Assembly (NCBI GenBank): GCA_022563075.1
Contig: JADFOC010000104.1
Span: 1-7,974, forward strand
Direction: 5' to 3'
Length of the DNA: 7,974 bases
Source of the DNA: Pseudomonadota bacterium
GTDB lineage: Bacteria; Pseudomonadota; Gammaproteobacteria; Pseudomonadales; Pseudohongiellaceae
The notes under the pieces are model-generated. The model did not search any database, had not been told where the DNA came from, and saw only the letters and a list, made by a program, of their open reading frames with translations. A program made the position numbers and the translations under genes. Of this stretch, positions 1 through 6,744 are shown piece by piece; position 1 is the first letter of the stretch, and each line of letters starts with the position of its first letter.

Positions 1-602
1 TAACCAGCGCGGCCACTTTGCAGGACTGCCCTGCCGACAGCATAGCCGAAGTCGCGTTTGCCGGTCGCTCTAATGCCGGCAAATCCAGCGCCATCAATTG
101 CATTACCGCACAGTCACGACTTGCCCGCATCAGCAAGACTCCCGGCCGCACCCAACTGATAAACTTCTTCGGCCTGGAGCCAGGCAAATACCTGGTAGAT
201 CTGCCTGGTTACGGTTATGCCAAAGTACCTCTTCGCGTGAAAAACAACTGGCAACAGGTACTCGAGCAGTATCTGCAACGAAGAGAAGCCCTGGCAGGAT
301 TAATCTTGCTTAGCGATATTAGCCATCCACTAAAAGAGTTCGATCGCATGATGATTGCCTGGTCGGTTAAATATCAACTACCGATGCACATACTGCTGAC
401 CAATTCAGACAAGCTTAAGCGCGGTGCAGCGCGAAATACCCTCTTGAAGGTACAGAAAGAACTGGAAAACCTCGACGAAATATCGGTTCAGCTATTTTCG
501 TCGTTGAAGAAAACAGGCATCGATATGGCGAGGCAGACTCTTGCCAACTGGTTATCTACATCGGATTCTAATGAAGTCGCGGCCGAGTCACGGGAAAACT
601 AG
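1..602 (+). CDS. engB: EngB/YsxC-type ribosome biogenesis GTP-binding protein (5' end outside window)
   Basis: This is a GTPase of the TrmE-Era-EngA-EngB class; the family is needed for assembly of the 50S ribosomal subunit in the cytoplasm. The reading frame is open from base 3 through to TAG at 600-602, so the gene is cut by the window edge. The TTG at 18 is not needed as a start, because in-frame residues before it (T-S-A-A-T) align with the N-terminal part of E. coli YihA as I recall it, and roughly 15 residues are probably missing. Visible motifs are G1 GRSNAGKSS (bases 63-89), the G2 region TPGRTQ, G3 DLPGYG (198-215), G4 TNSD (399-410) and a G5-like SSLKK. The G4 motif is unusual, because the family normally has TKxD. 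The gene converges on polA with only two bases between the stop codons, a pairing known from other gammaproteobacteria. Confidence 0.96.
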   Translation, partial: TSAATLQDCPADSIAEVAFAGRSNAGKSSAINCITAQSRLARISKTPGRTQLINFFGLEPGKYLVDLPGYGYAKVPLRVKNNWQQVLEQYLQRREALAGLILLSDISHPLKEFDRMMIAWSVKYQLPMHILLTNSDKLKRGAARNTLLKVQKELENLDEISVQLFSSLKKTGIDMARQTLANWLSTSDSNEVAAESREN

Positions 603-604
603 AC

Positions 605-3370
605 TCAATGGGCCTGGTCCCAGTTATCGCCAACGCCAATATCAACCACCAAGGGTACATCCAAGGAAGCGGCGGTAATCATGCGAAACCGCACCCCCTC
701 AGCTAATAATTCCAGGTCATCTTCGAGCACCTCGAAAACCAGTTCATCGTGTACCTGTAACAGCATGCGTGCATCCAGCTCTCCCATGGCTAACCAGTGG
801 TCAATATCGATCATTGCCCGTTTGATAATGTCAGCCGCCGATCCCTGCATAGGCGCATTGATAGCCGTGCGTTGTGCCGCTTTTCTGATCATCGCATTGC
901 CGGCGTGAATATCGGGCAGGTACAACCTGCGCCCAAACAAGGTTTCGACATAGCCTTTTTCATCAGCCAGGGCCTGGGTTTCATCCATGTACTTGCGCAC
1001 GCCTGGATACCTTTCAAAATAGCGTTCAACATACAGTTGCGCATCGCGCCGGTTGATCTTCAATTGATTGGCCAAGCCAAACGCGGACATGCCATAGATC
1101 AGCCCGAAATTGATTGCCTTGGCACTACGCCGTTGCTCTGGGCTGACCTTTGCTAGCGGCACGTTAAATACTTCCGCTGCCGTTGCCCTATGCACATCTT
1201 GGGCATTGGAGAACGCACTGAGCAAGCCTTGGTCCTGAGACAGATGTGCCATGATTCGCAGTTCCACTTGTGAGTAGTCAGCCGCCACCAGTTTGTAACC
1301 TGATTCGCAGATGAATGCCTGCCGTACGCGACGCCCTTCAGCCGTCCGTATCGGAATATTCTGCAAGTTAGGATCGGTCGAAGAGAGTCGGCCGGTCGCC
1401 GTCACCGCTTGTTGAAACGAAGAATGAATGCGACCGGTTTCGGGATTGACTTCCAACGGTAACTTGTCGGTGTAAGTAGATTTCAATTTGCTCAAAGAAC
1501 GATGATGCAGAATCAGCCTTGGCAGTTCATGCTCTCGCGCCAACTCCTGAAGTACCGGTTCGGCCGTAGAAGGCTGGCCAGTCTTGGTTTTTTTAAGTAC
1601 CGGGAGATTCAATTTCTCATAAAAGATGCTTTGTAACTGTTTTGGAGATCCCAGATTAAATTCTTCTCCCGCGATACTGAATACAGCGCTTTGCAATTCC
1701 TCTAACTTCACGCCCAGTTCTTCACTGTGTTGGGCCAATATCTTGGAATCAACGCGAATGCCATTGCGTTCAATTGTTGCCAAAACCTCTATCAGCGGCA
1801 ATTCATAGTATTGGTACAAACCAGATAGATGGCCATTGCTGACCAGGCTCTGCTCAAGCGTAAAGGACAGGCGCAAGACAAGATCCGCTTTCTCGGCGGC
1901 ATAGGGAACATACTCATCGATGGGCACCTGCTTCTGAGCAAGCTTATTTCGTCCCTTCCCAACCAGATCAGACAATTCAGCCGGAGCGACATCCAGATAA
2001 TATCGAGCGATCTCTGCAAGCCGATGCTTGGTCGCCACCGAGTTCACCACATAAGAAGCCAACAGCACATCGGACTTAATAGGCTGCAACTCGATCTCAT
2101 AATTTTGGAGAATGTGGCTTATTTGTTTGAGGTCATACCCGACCTTAGTAATGGTCGCATTTTCCAGTATTGGTTTTAGTTCAGCCAATACTTGCATGAG
2201 ATCCAGTTGCGCGGGACAGTCGTCATAGGCATGGCCGGTTGGAATATAAAATGCCTGTCCTGGCTCCAGACAAATTGCTATTCCTAGGATTGTCGCATCG
2301 AGAAAATGAGATTTTTCTGATTCCAGACTTATACTGAAGCGCGCTACCGAGTGAATGGCTTTTAGCAGAACCTGAAAGTCTTTTTCAGTGGTAATGCCTT
2401 TGTATTCGATCTTTTCGGGAGACACATCAGGGCTATTATCGACGCTGCCGGGCGCTGGTCCTTCCCCGCCAGCATCCGCTGTTGCCTCTTTGACTATAGT
2501 GCCACCGCTTATTCCATCTGCTTCAAGCTCTTTTATCCAGGTCTTGAATTCCAATTCCGTAAACAGGTCGTAAAGCCGTTGCTTGTCTTCATCGACTCTC
2601 ACCAGATCTGAAATCTTGACACTCAGTTCAACATCGAGCTTGATGGTGGCAAGCTCATAGGAGAGCCTCAATAAATCAATATTCTCTCTAAGCCGCTCAC
2701 CAACTTTGCCGCCAACTGCGTTGGCATTCTCAATAACGCCCTCCATGGAGCCATATTCTAAAAGCCACTTAACCGCTGTTTTAGGGCCAACCGAGGGGAC
2801 ACCAGGAATGTTATCCGACTTATCGCCCATTAGCGCCAGGTAGTCCACAATCCGATTCGGTTTAATTCCGAATTTCTTTTCTACGCCCTCTATGTCCAGC
2901 AGCTCATTGGTCATGGTATTCATTAGCGTGACCTTGTCGTCCACTAACTGCGCTAAATCTTTGTCGCCTGTTGAAATAAGGGAGCTCACTCCCGCTGCTG
3001 TTGCCTGTATCGACAATGTGCCAATAACATCATCTGCCTCCACGTCTTTGATGACCAGCAGGGGCAGTCCCATGGCTTCGATGATGCTGTGAATGGGTTG
3101 AATCTGCGACCTCAGATCATCAGGCATGGGTGGTCGATGGGCTTTATAGTCAGAGTAGATGTCGTTTCGAAAGGTTTTGCCTTTGGCATCGAAGACGATG
3201 GCGATGTTGCTGCTAGGATGGCTGCTGATCAGGCTTCTTATCATATTGATGACGCCCTTTACCGCGCCTGTAGGCTGGCCTCTGCTGGTAATTAGTGGCG
3301 GCAAGGCGTGAAATGCCCTGAACAAATAAGAAGAGCCATCAACCAGGACGAGTTGCTGTGGATCGGTCAA
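605..3370 (-). CDS. polA: DNA polymerase I, with degenerate proofreading site
   Basis: This family A polymerase fills gaps and removes RNA primers during repair and lagging-strand synthesis. It has 921 residues, close to the 928 of E. coli. Residues about 1-285 form the 5' nuclease (acidic residues D11, D61, D113, D114, D136, D138, D183, D186). A Gly/Ala/Asp-rich linker (about 285-320) follows, then a 3'-5' exonuclease-like domain (about 321-510) and the polymerase domain. The polymerase has motif A DYSQVELR (D698), motif B with R747, K751, F755 and Y759, and motif C VHDE (D875). In the exonuclease-like domain, E. coli D355, D424 and D501 align with S348, I417 and K494; only E357 (E350) and Y497 (Y490) remain. 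The start is TTG at 3370: an in-frame TAA lies two codons upstream and AAGGA sits 7 bases before it. polA follows znuA by 28 bases and may be co-transcribed with it. Confidence 0.98.
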   Translation of the reverse strand: MTDPQQLVLVDGSSYLFRAFHALPPLITSRGQPTGAVKGVINMIRSLISSHPSSNIAIVFDAKGKTFRNDIYSDYKAHRPPMPDDLRSQIQPIHSIIEAMGLPLLVIKDVEADDVIGTLSIQATAAGVSSLISTGDKDLAQLVDDKVTLMNTMTNELLDIEGVEKKFGIKPNRIVDYLALMGDKSDNIPGVPSVGPKTAVKWLLEYGSMEGVIENANAVGGKVGERLRENIDLLRLSYELATIKLDVELSVKISDLVRVDEDKQRLYDLFTELEFKTWIKELEADGISGGTIVKEATADAGGEGPAPGSVDNSPDVSPEKIEYKGITTEKDFQVLLKAIHSVARFSISLESEKSHFLDATILGIAICLEPGQAFYIPTGHAYDDCPAQLDLMQVLAELKPILENATITKVGYDLKQISHILQNYEIELQPIKSDVLLASYVVNSVATKHRLAEIARYYLDVAPAELSDLVGKGRNKLAQKQVPIDEYVPYAAEKADLVLRLSFTLEQSLVSNGHLSGLYQYYELPLIEVLATIERNGIRVDSKILAQHSEELGVKLEELQSAVFSIAGEEFNLGSPKQLQSIFYEKLNLPVLKKTKTGQPSTAEPVLQELAREHELPRLILHHRSLSKLKSTYTDKLPLEVNPETGRIHSSFQQAVTATGRLSSTDPNLQNIPIRTAEGRRVRQAFICESGYKLVAADYSQVELRIMAHLSQDQGLLSAFSNAQDVHRATAAEVFNVPLAKVSPEQRRSAKAINFGLIYGMSAFGLANQLKINRRDAQLYVERYFERYPGVRKYMDETQALADEKGYVETLFGRRLYLPDIHAGNAMIRKAAQRTAINAPMQGSAADIIKRAMIDIDHWLAMGELDARMLLQVHDELVFEVLEDDLELLAEGVRFRMITAASLDVPLVVDIGVGDNWDQAH

Positions 3371-3377
3371 TTGTTAT

Positions 3378-3382
3378 TCCTT
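3378..3382 (-). promoter_or_regulatory. Ribosome binding site deciding the TTG start of polA
   Basis: On the minus strand AAGGA lies 7 bases before TTG at 3370, which is good Shine-Dalgarno spacing. An in-frame TAA sits between this site and the TTG. No other start codon occurs before the conserved LVLVDGSSY segment, so TTG is effectively forced. Confidence 0.8.
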
Positions 3383-3398
3383 AGTTAAGATAAATTCT

Positions 3399-4268
3399 CT
3401 AATTGTCTATTCGGTACAGGCAGTTGGTAAAACTCAATGTTACTTTTTCCATTAACTCTATATAGCCTTGCGTAGGTGAAGTTACTTCGAAGCCCAACAA
3501 ATCTACGGTAATTGTCTTTAGTTCATGGTCAGCCAACATGGTCTCTATTAGCGCAGCATTCGAGCCGTACTCCCGTAACAGGCATTGGGGGGCTTGTTCT
3601 CGCAGGCGTTTCCTTGCCAACAGTATTTCTTGAATGCCCGGCTCAACTTCCGGATTACGGAGCAATACAAACTGGTGGGATAGACCAAATTGTATTTCAA
3701 AATATTGATAGGCATCGTGGTAAACAGCATAGGAATTTCGTGTCGAATCTGAAAATGCCGCCGTTATATCGATATTAGCGCGATCAATCTCGCTTCGAAA
3801 TTTATTGAGGTTGTCACGATAATTCGCGGCGTTCGAGTCATCGAGCCTGATTACGATCTGTGTTATCTGTTGGGCAATCAACAATGCATTGCGTGAGTCT
3901 AACCACAGATGAGAATCGATTTGATCGGATGAAATATTATAAATAATTAAGTCTGGCATCTCGATTGCGGTGATAACTTCTTTGGCGTTCTTCGCATGCT
4001 GGAAGAAATCTGCCAAATAAGTTTCAAATTTCGGTCCGATCCAGATGAGCAGGTCTGCCTGATCCAGCGCCACTCGATCAGACGGAGACATGGTGTAGTG
4101 GTGAGGAGACTGTCGTGCCTCGACTATCGAAGTGACTAGTCCCATGTCTTGCACAATGGCTTCGGCAATCAACTTAAGCGGTCTAATGGTTGTCGCAATT
4201 TTTACTTCGGCACTAATACTAGCGGGCATTAAACCAGCTAATAACAAGCATAGAAAAAGTTTATGCAT
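3399..4268 (-). CDS. znuA: Periplasmic zinc-binding protein of a ZnuABC transporter
   Basis: This is a cluster A-I (ZnuA/TroA-like) solute-binding protein that captures Zn2+ in the periplasm and passes it to ZnuB. Residues 1-20 form a signal peptide (short basic start, hydrophobic core, likely cleavage after SISA). Expected metal-ligand histidines are H56 (SPHHY), H120 (SHLWLD) and H184 (YHDAYQYF). C229 and C283 match the cysteine pair that forms a disulfide in E. coli ZnuA. The protein is short at 289 residues: the His/Asp-rich loop normally before the second ligand is missing and replaced by a plain stretch (about 103-118). The ATG at 4268 is required by the signal peptide, yet no purine-rich Shine-Dalgarno precedes it. 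The gene diverges from znuC across a probable Zur operator. The family also contains manganese binders, but the partners ZnuC/ZnuB and the Zur-like box favour zinc. Confidence 0.94.
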   Translation of the reverse strand: MHKLFLCLLLAGLMPASISAEVKIATTIRPLKLIAEAIVQDMGLVTSIVEARQSPHHYTMSPSDRVALDQADLLIWIGPKFETYLADFFQHAKNAKEVITAIEMPDLIIYNISSDQIDSHLWLDSRNALLIAQQITQIVIRLDDSNAANYRDNLNKFRSEIDRANIDITAAFSDSTRNSYAVYHDAYQYFEIQFGLSHQFVLLRNPEVEPGIQEILLARKRLREQAPQCLLREYGSNAALIETMLADHELKTITVDLLGFEVTSPTQGYIELMEKVTLSFTNCLYRIDN

Positions 4269-4292
4269 GGGTTGGCGGCTGCGATGGAGAGA

Positions 4293-4321
4293 TTGACATC
4301 GATGCTATGATATACCATTGT
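4293..4321 (+). promoter_or_regulatory. Candidate sigma70-type promoter for znuCB
   Basis: A perfect -35 hexamer TTGACA (4293-4298) is followed 17 bases later by a weak -10 CATTGT (4316-4321, 3 of 6 matches). A better -10-like TATGAT (4306-4311) is too close to this -35. The Zur-like box lies between and over these elements, where a repressor would block polymerase. The transcription start is inferred, not seen. Confidence 0.35.
4302..4319. promoter_or_regulatory. Candidate Zur box in the znuA / znuC divergent promoter
   Basis: The segment ATGCTATGATATACCATT matches 15 of 18 positions of the gammaproteobacterial Zur consensus as I recall it (ATGTTATAATATAACATT). It has dyad symmetry around A4310, with 6 of 8 arm positions paired. 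It lies 33 bases upstream of the znuA start and 54 bases upstream of the znuC start, so one bound repressor could control both transcripts. An additional perfect 6-bp inverted repeat, CATCGA (4297-4302) and TCGATG (4324-4329), flanks it. No zur gene is in the window, so the regulator must be encoded elsewhere. Confidence 0.7.
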
Positions 4322-4373
4322 CGTCGATGCTCATACGCAAACACTCTTCCCGCAGCTCAGGCAATTAGTTTAA

Positions 4374-5156
4374 ATGGAAGCGCTCAACTCAAATAGTTCT
4401 ACCTTACTTTCGGCCGAATCCATCTATAAAAACTTTGGCCCTCGTAAAGTTTTGGAAGATATAAACTTCAGTATCGATCGCGGACAGATTGTGACTCTGA
4501 TCGGTCCCAATGGTGCGGGCAAAACCACCCTGGTGCGCATTGCATTGGGGTTAGTTCAGGCTGATGCTGGTCGCATTATTCATCAGCCTTCTCTGCGAAT
4601 TGGTTACATGCCGCAGAAAATTCACATAGAACCGACGCTACCCCTTACCGTGTTCCGATTTCTGCAGTTGGCTAGCCGAAATGAAAACGGCTTAAATGCG
4701 AGAAGCTTGATAGAAGTTACCCTGAATGAACTCAAGATAGTTCATCTGCAACAGCAACAGCTGGCTGCAATCTCTGGCGGAGAGCTGCAACGTGTGTTGC
4801 TGGCAAGAGCACTGTTGCGCCAGCCTCAACTTCTTATTCTGGACGAGCCGGCGCAAGGGGTTGACCTGGCCGGGCAGGCGGAACTGTATCAATTGATTAG
4901 CGAAATCAGCAACACTCAAGACTGCGGTGTATTGATGATTTCCCATGATTTACACCTTGTCATGTCGGCCACAGACGAGGTGATCTGTCTTAATCATCAC
5001 ATTTGCTGTCACGGAAAGCCCGAACATGTTAGCAACGACCCTGCCTTTATCGACCTGTTTGGTGCTGGGGCTGCACCGGGTCTCGCAGTCTATACCCATC
5101 ATCATAATCATGAACATGACATAACTGGAAACATCAAGAGTCCTGATGATGTTTGA
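4374..5156 (+). CDS. znuC: Zinc ABC transporter ATP-binding protein ZnuC
   Basis: This is the cytoplasmic ATPase of the high-affinity zinc importer. In order it shows Walker A GPNGAGKT (44-51), the Q-loop glutamine Q81 (YMPQK), signature SGGE (134-137), Walker B LLILDE (153-158) and the H-loop histidine H191 (ISHDLHL). The DEVICLNHHICC segment is close to E. coli ZnuC, as is the His-rich tail HHHNHEH (242-248), which may bind zinc although its role is not settled. The ATG at 4374 is directly preceded by an in-frame TAA. The nearest Shine-Dalgarno-like purines (CAGG) lie about 12 bases upstream, so initiation may be weak. The N-terminus is a few residues longer than in E. coli. The 3' end overlaps znuB by 11 bases, which suggests translational coupling. 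Confidence 0.97.
   Translation: MEALNSNSSTLLSAESIYKNFGPRKVLEDINFSIDRGQIVTLIGPNGAGKTTLVRIALGLVQADAGRIIHQPSLRIGYMPQKIHIEPTLPLTVFRFLQLASRNENGLNARSLIEVTLNELKIVHLQQQQLAAISGGELQRVLLARALLRQPQLLILDEPAQGVDLAGQAELYQLISEISNTQDCGVLMISHDLHLVMSATDEVICLNHHICCHGKPEHVSNDPAFIDLFGAGAAPGLAVYTHHHNHEHDITGNIKSPDDV
5136..5140 (+). promoter_or_regulatory. Ribosome binding site of znuB inside the end of znuC
   Basis: AAGAG lies 5 bases before ATG at 5146 and 8 bases before a second in-frame ATG at 5149. Either codon could be used; the two choices differ by one methionine. The site is within the znuC coding sequence. Confidence 0.55.
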
Positions 5157-5967
5157 ATCCTTTATACAAATAGTCACTACAGACTTTGTACTGTATGCGC
5201 TCGCTGCCGGCATCAGCCTGGCTCTGGTAGCCGGGCCGCTGGGATCATTTATTATTTGGCGCCGGATGTCTTATTTTGGTGACACGCTGGCTCATTCGGC
5301 CTTATTAGGTATAGCAATAGGGCTGATCACGGACAGCAATCCTCAATTGAGCATAATCATAAGCTGCTTGATCTTCGCTGCCATCTTAACGCTGTTAGAC
5401 AGAAACCCCTCTGTTTCAACCGATACACTATTAGGAATTCTTGCCCACAGTACGCTGGCAATTGGCATCGTCGTGCTGGCACTGGCGGAATCGGTGCGGG
5501 TGAATCTTGAAGCCTATTTGTTCGGCGCTCTATTAACTATTAGTAGCGTTGACCTTTTTTGGGTGCTTGCCGTGGTTCTGTTCGTTGCTGGTGTGCTCTT
5601 CGTATTTTGGAACGAGCTATTATCTATAACTGTAAACGCTGAACTGGCTGAAATTGACGGCGCGAATGTCCAAAGACTTAACTTAATTCTGGTGTTGTTG
5701 ATCGCATTAACCATTGCGGTGTCGATGAAGATCGTCGGCGTTCTGTTGATCACATCCCTGTTAATCATTCCTCCCGCTGCCGCCAGGCGACTCTCAACAA
5801 CCCCTGAGCAGATGGCAATCAAGGCAAGTGGCATTGGCGTCGGGTCGATTGTTATCGGGCTGGGCAGTGCATTCTATCTGGATGTGCCAGTTGGGCCGGC
5901 TATCGTTGTAGTTGCAACCATTGTCTTCCTGGTGCTGCATTTTTATCCCAGCCCGCATACTTCATGA
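5146..5967 (+). CDS. znuB: Zinc ABC transporter permease ZnuB
   Basis: This is the integral inner-membrane channel of the zinc importer, in the ABC-3 permease family (ZnuB/TroC-like). At 273 residues it is close to the family's usual length. The chain is dominated by hydrophobic segments consistent with about seven or eight membrane helices. Family landmarks are GPLGSFIIWRRMSYFGDTLA (30-49), the conserved DTLLGILAHS (93-102) and LLIIPPAAARR (about 215-225). The last of these probably lies near the cytoplasmic loop that contacts ZnuC. The start overlaps the end of znuC (stop 5154-5156), so the two are almost certainly one operon under the control region at 4269-4373. There is no clear terminator after the stop; a GAGCG/CGCTC inverted repeat follows but lacks a T-run. 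Confidence 0.96.
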   Translation: MMFESFIQIVTTDFVLYALAAGISLALVAGPLGSFIIWRRMSYFGDTLAHSALLGIAIGLITDSNPQLSIIISCLIFAAILTLLDRNPSVSTDTLLGILAHSTLAIGIVVLALAESVRVNLEAYLFGALLTISSVDLFWVLAVVLFVAGVLFVFWNELLSITVNAELAEIDGANVQRLNLILVLLIALTIAVSMKIVGVLLITSLLIIPPAAARRLSTTPEQMAIKASGIGVGSIVIGLGSAFYLDVPVGPAIVVVATIVFLVLHFYPSPHTS

Positions 5968-6007
5968 AGGGAGCGAAATTGCTGGGAAAATAGGCGCTCT
6001 GGTGTTC

Positions 6008-6035
6008 AAAAAACCTGCGTTGTTTTCAGCAACAC
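6008..6035 (-). terminator. Weak candidate intrinsic terminator for ctaB-sco1
   Basis: Read on the minus strand, GTGTTG and CAACGC form a 6-bp stem (one G-U pair) with a 7-base loop. AGG and then six T's (6013-6008) follow. It lies 28 bases beyond the SCO1/SenC stop, where a terminator for the minus-strand pair is expected. The stem is short and the T-run is offset by three bases, so efficiency is uncertain. Confidence 0.4.
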
Positions 6036-6062
6036 TTGCGATACAACTGGTGATGCCAGGAA

Positions 6063-6731
6063 TTAATTGCCTCTGATTATCCGATAGGCGAGCGCGAGTT
6101 CCTGATCTCGATGGGGGCTGCGCATTACCGCATAGTATTGTCCTTCTGGATTGACTACGGCGAGATGGCCACTGTGCTCAATCAGATAGTTACTTGCCGC
6201 ATCCGCTTCGAGCTCAATATGACTAGGCGTTGGCGGTTCGGAATGGGCTACAAAAAACTGGGAAGCCAATGCCGAGATCGACTCATAGTCACCACTTAGT
6301 CCAATAAAATCTTGATTGAAAGAGTTGACATAAGCGCCCATAGCTTCGGGGTTGTCTCTGGCGGGGTCGACAGTGACCATCACGATTCTCAGATTGTCCT
6401 TGATCGCGGGATCATCGAGTCCTTCATAGAATTGCTTTAGTTCAGCCATGGTGATTGGACAGATATCGGGGCATGAGGTAAAACCAAAGAACACCAGTGT
6501 CCAGAACCCGAGCAACTCATGGTTACTGAATAGGTTTCCGTATTGATCGGTGAGTTTAAACTCGTCTAACTGTCTGGCTTCGGGGTAGACCGTTACGCCT
6601 AATTCACGCAACTGGGCTAGGGATTCGCGTTCAGATCTCACCAGGAATAGCGACACCAAAATTACCAGCAACAACAGATCAAAGACGGCAAAGGCGATGA
6701 GTGCCTGTTTTCTTCTGCCGCTCAGTTGCAT
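6063..6731 (-). CDS. SCO1/SenC family copper chaperone for cytochrome c oxidase
   Basis: SCO proteins are membrane-anchored, thioredoxin-fold copper chaperones that act in the periplasm to assemble or reduce the CuA centre of cytochrome c oxidase. The 222-residue protein begins with a basic stretch (RRK) and one membrane anchor (about 10-31), followed by the soluble domain. Copper ligands are present: C87 and C91 in SCPDIC, and H186 in the EHSGH segment. TLVFFGFTSCPDIC and VTVDPARDNPE are typical family blocks. The gene begins 13 bases after the ctaB stop, with no strong Shine-Dalgarno, so it is likely co-transcribed and perhaps translationally coupled with ctaB. That pairing supports an oxidase role over a general thiol-redox role. 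The symbol (sco1, senC or prrC) varies between genomes. Confidence 0.94.
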   Translation of the reverse strand: MQLSGRRKQALIAFAVFDLLLLVILVSLFLVRSERESLAQLRELGVTVYPEARQLDEFKLTDQYGNLFSNHELLGFWTLVFFGFTSCPDICPITMAELKQFYEGLDDPAIKDNLRIVMVTVDPARDNPEAMGAYVNSFNQDFIGLSGDYESISALASQFFVAHSEPPTPSHIELEADAASNYLIEHSGHLAVVNPEGQYYAVMRSPHRDQELALAYRIIRGN

Positions 6732-6744
6732 CGATTAGACAGAC

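Noticed and set aside
18..20. TTG as the start of engB
   Set aside because: The frame is open upstream to the window edge and those residues align with the N-terminal region of EngB, so the true start is outside the window.
1829..2179. Open frame of 116 codons on the plus strand inside polA
   Set aside because: It is the antisense shadow of the exonuclease-like domain of polA and has no family features.
5971..5999. GAGCG/CGCTC inverted repeat after znuB as a terminator
   Set aside because: It is a five-base stem with a 19-base loop and no following T-run.
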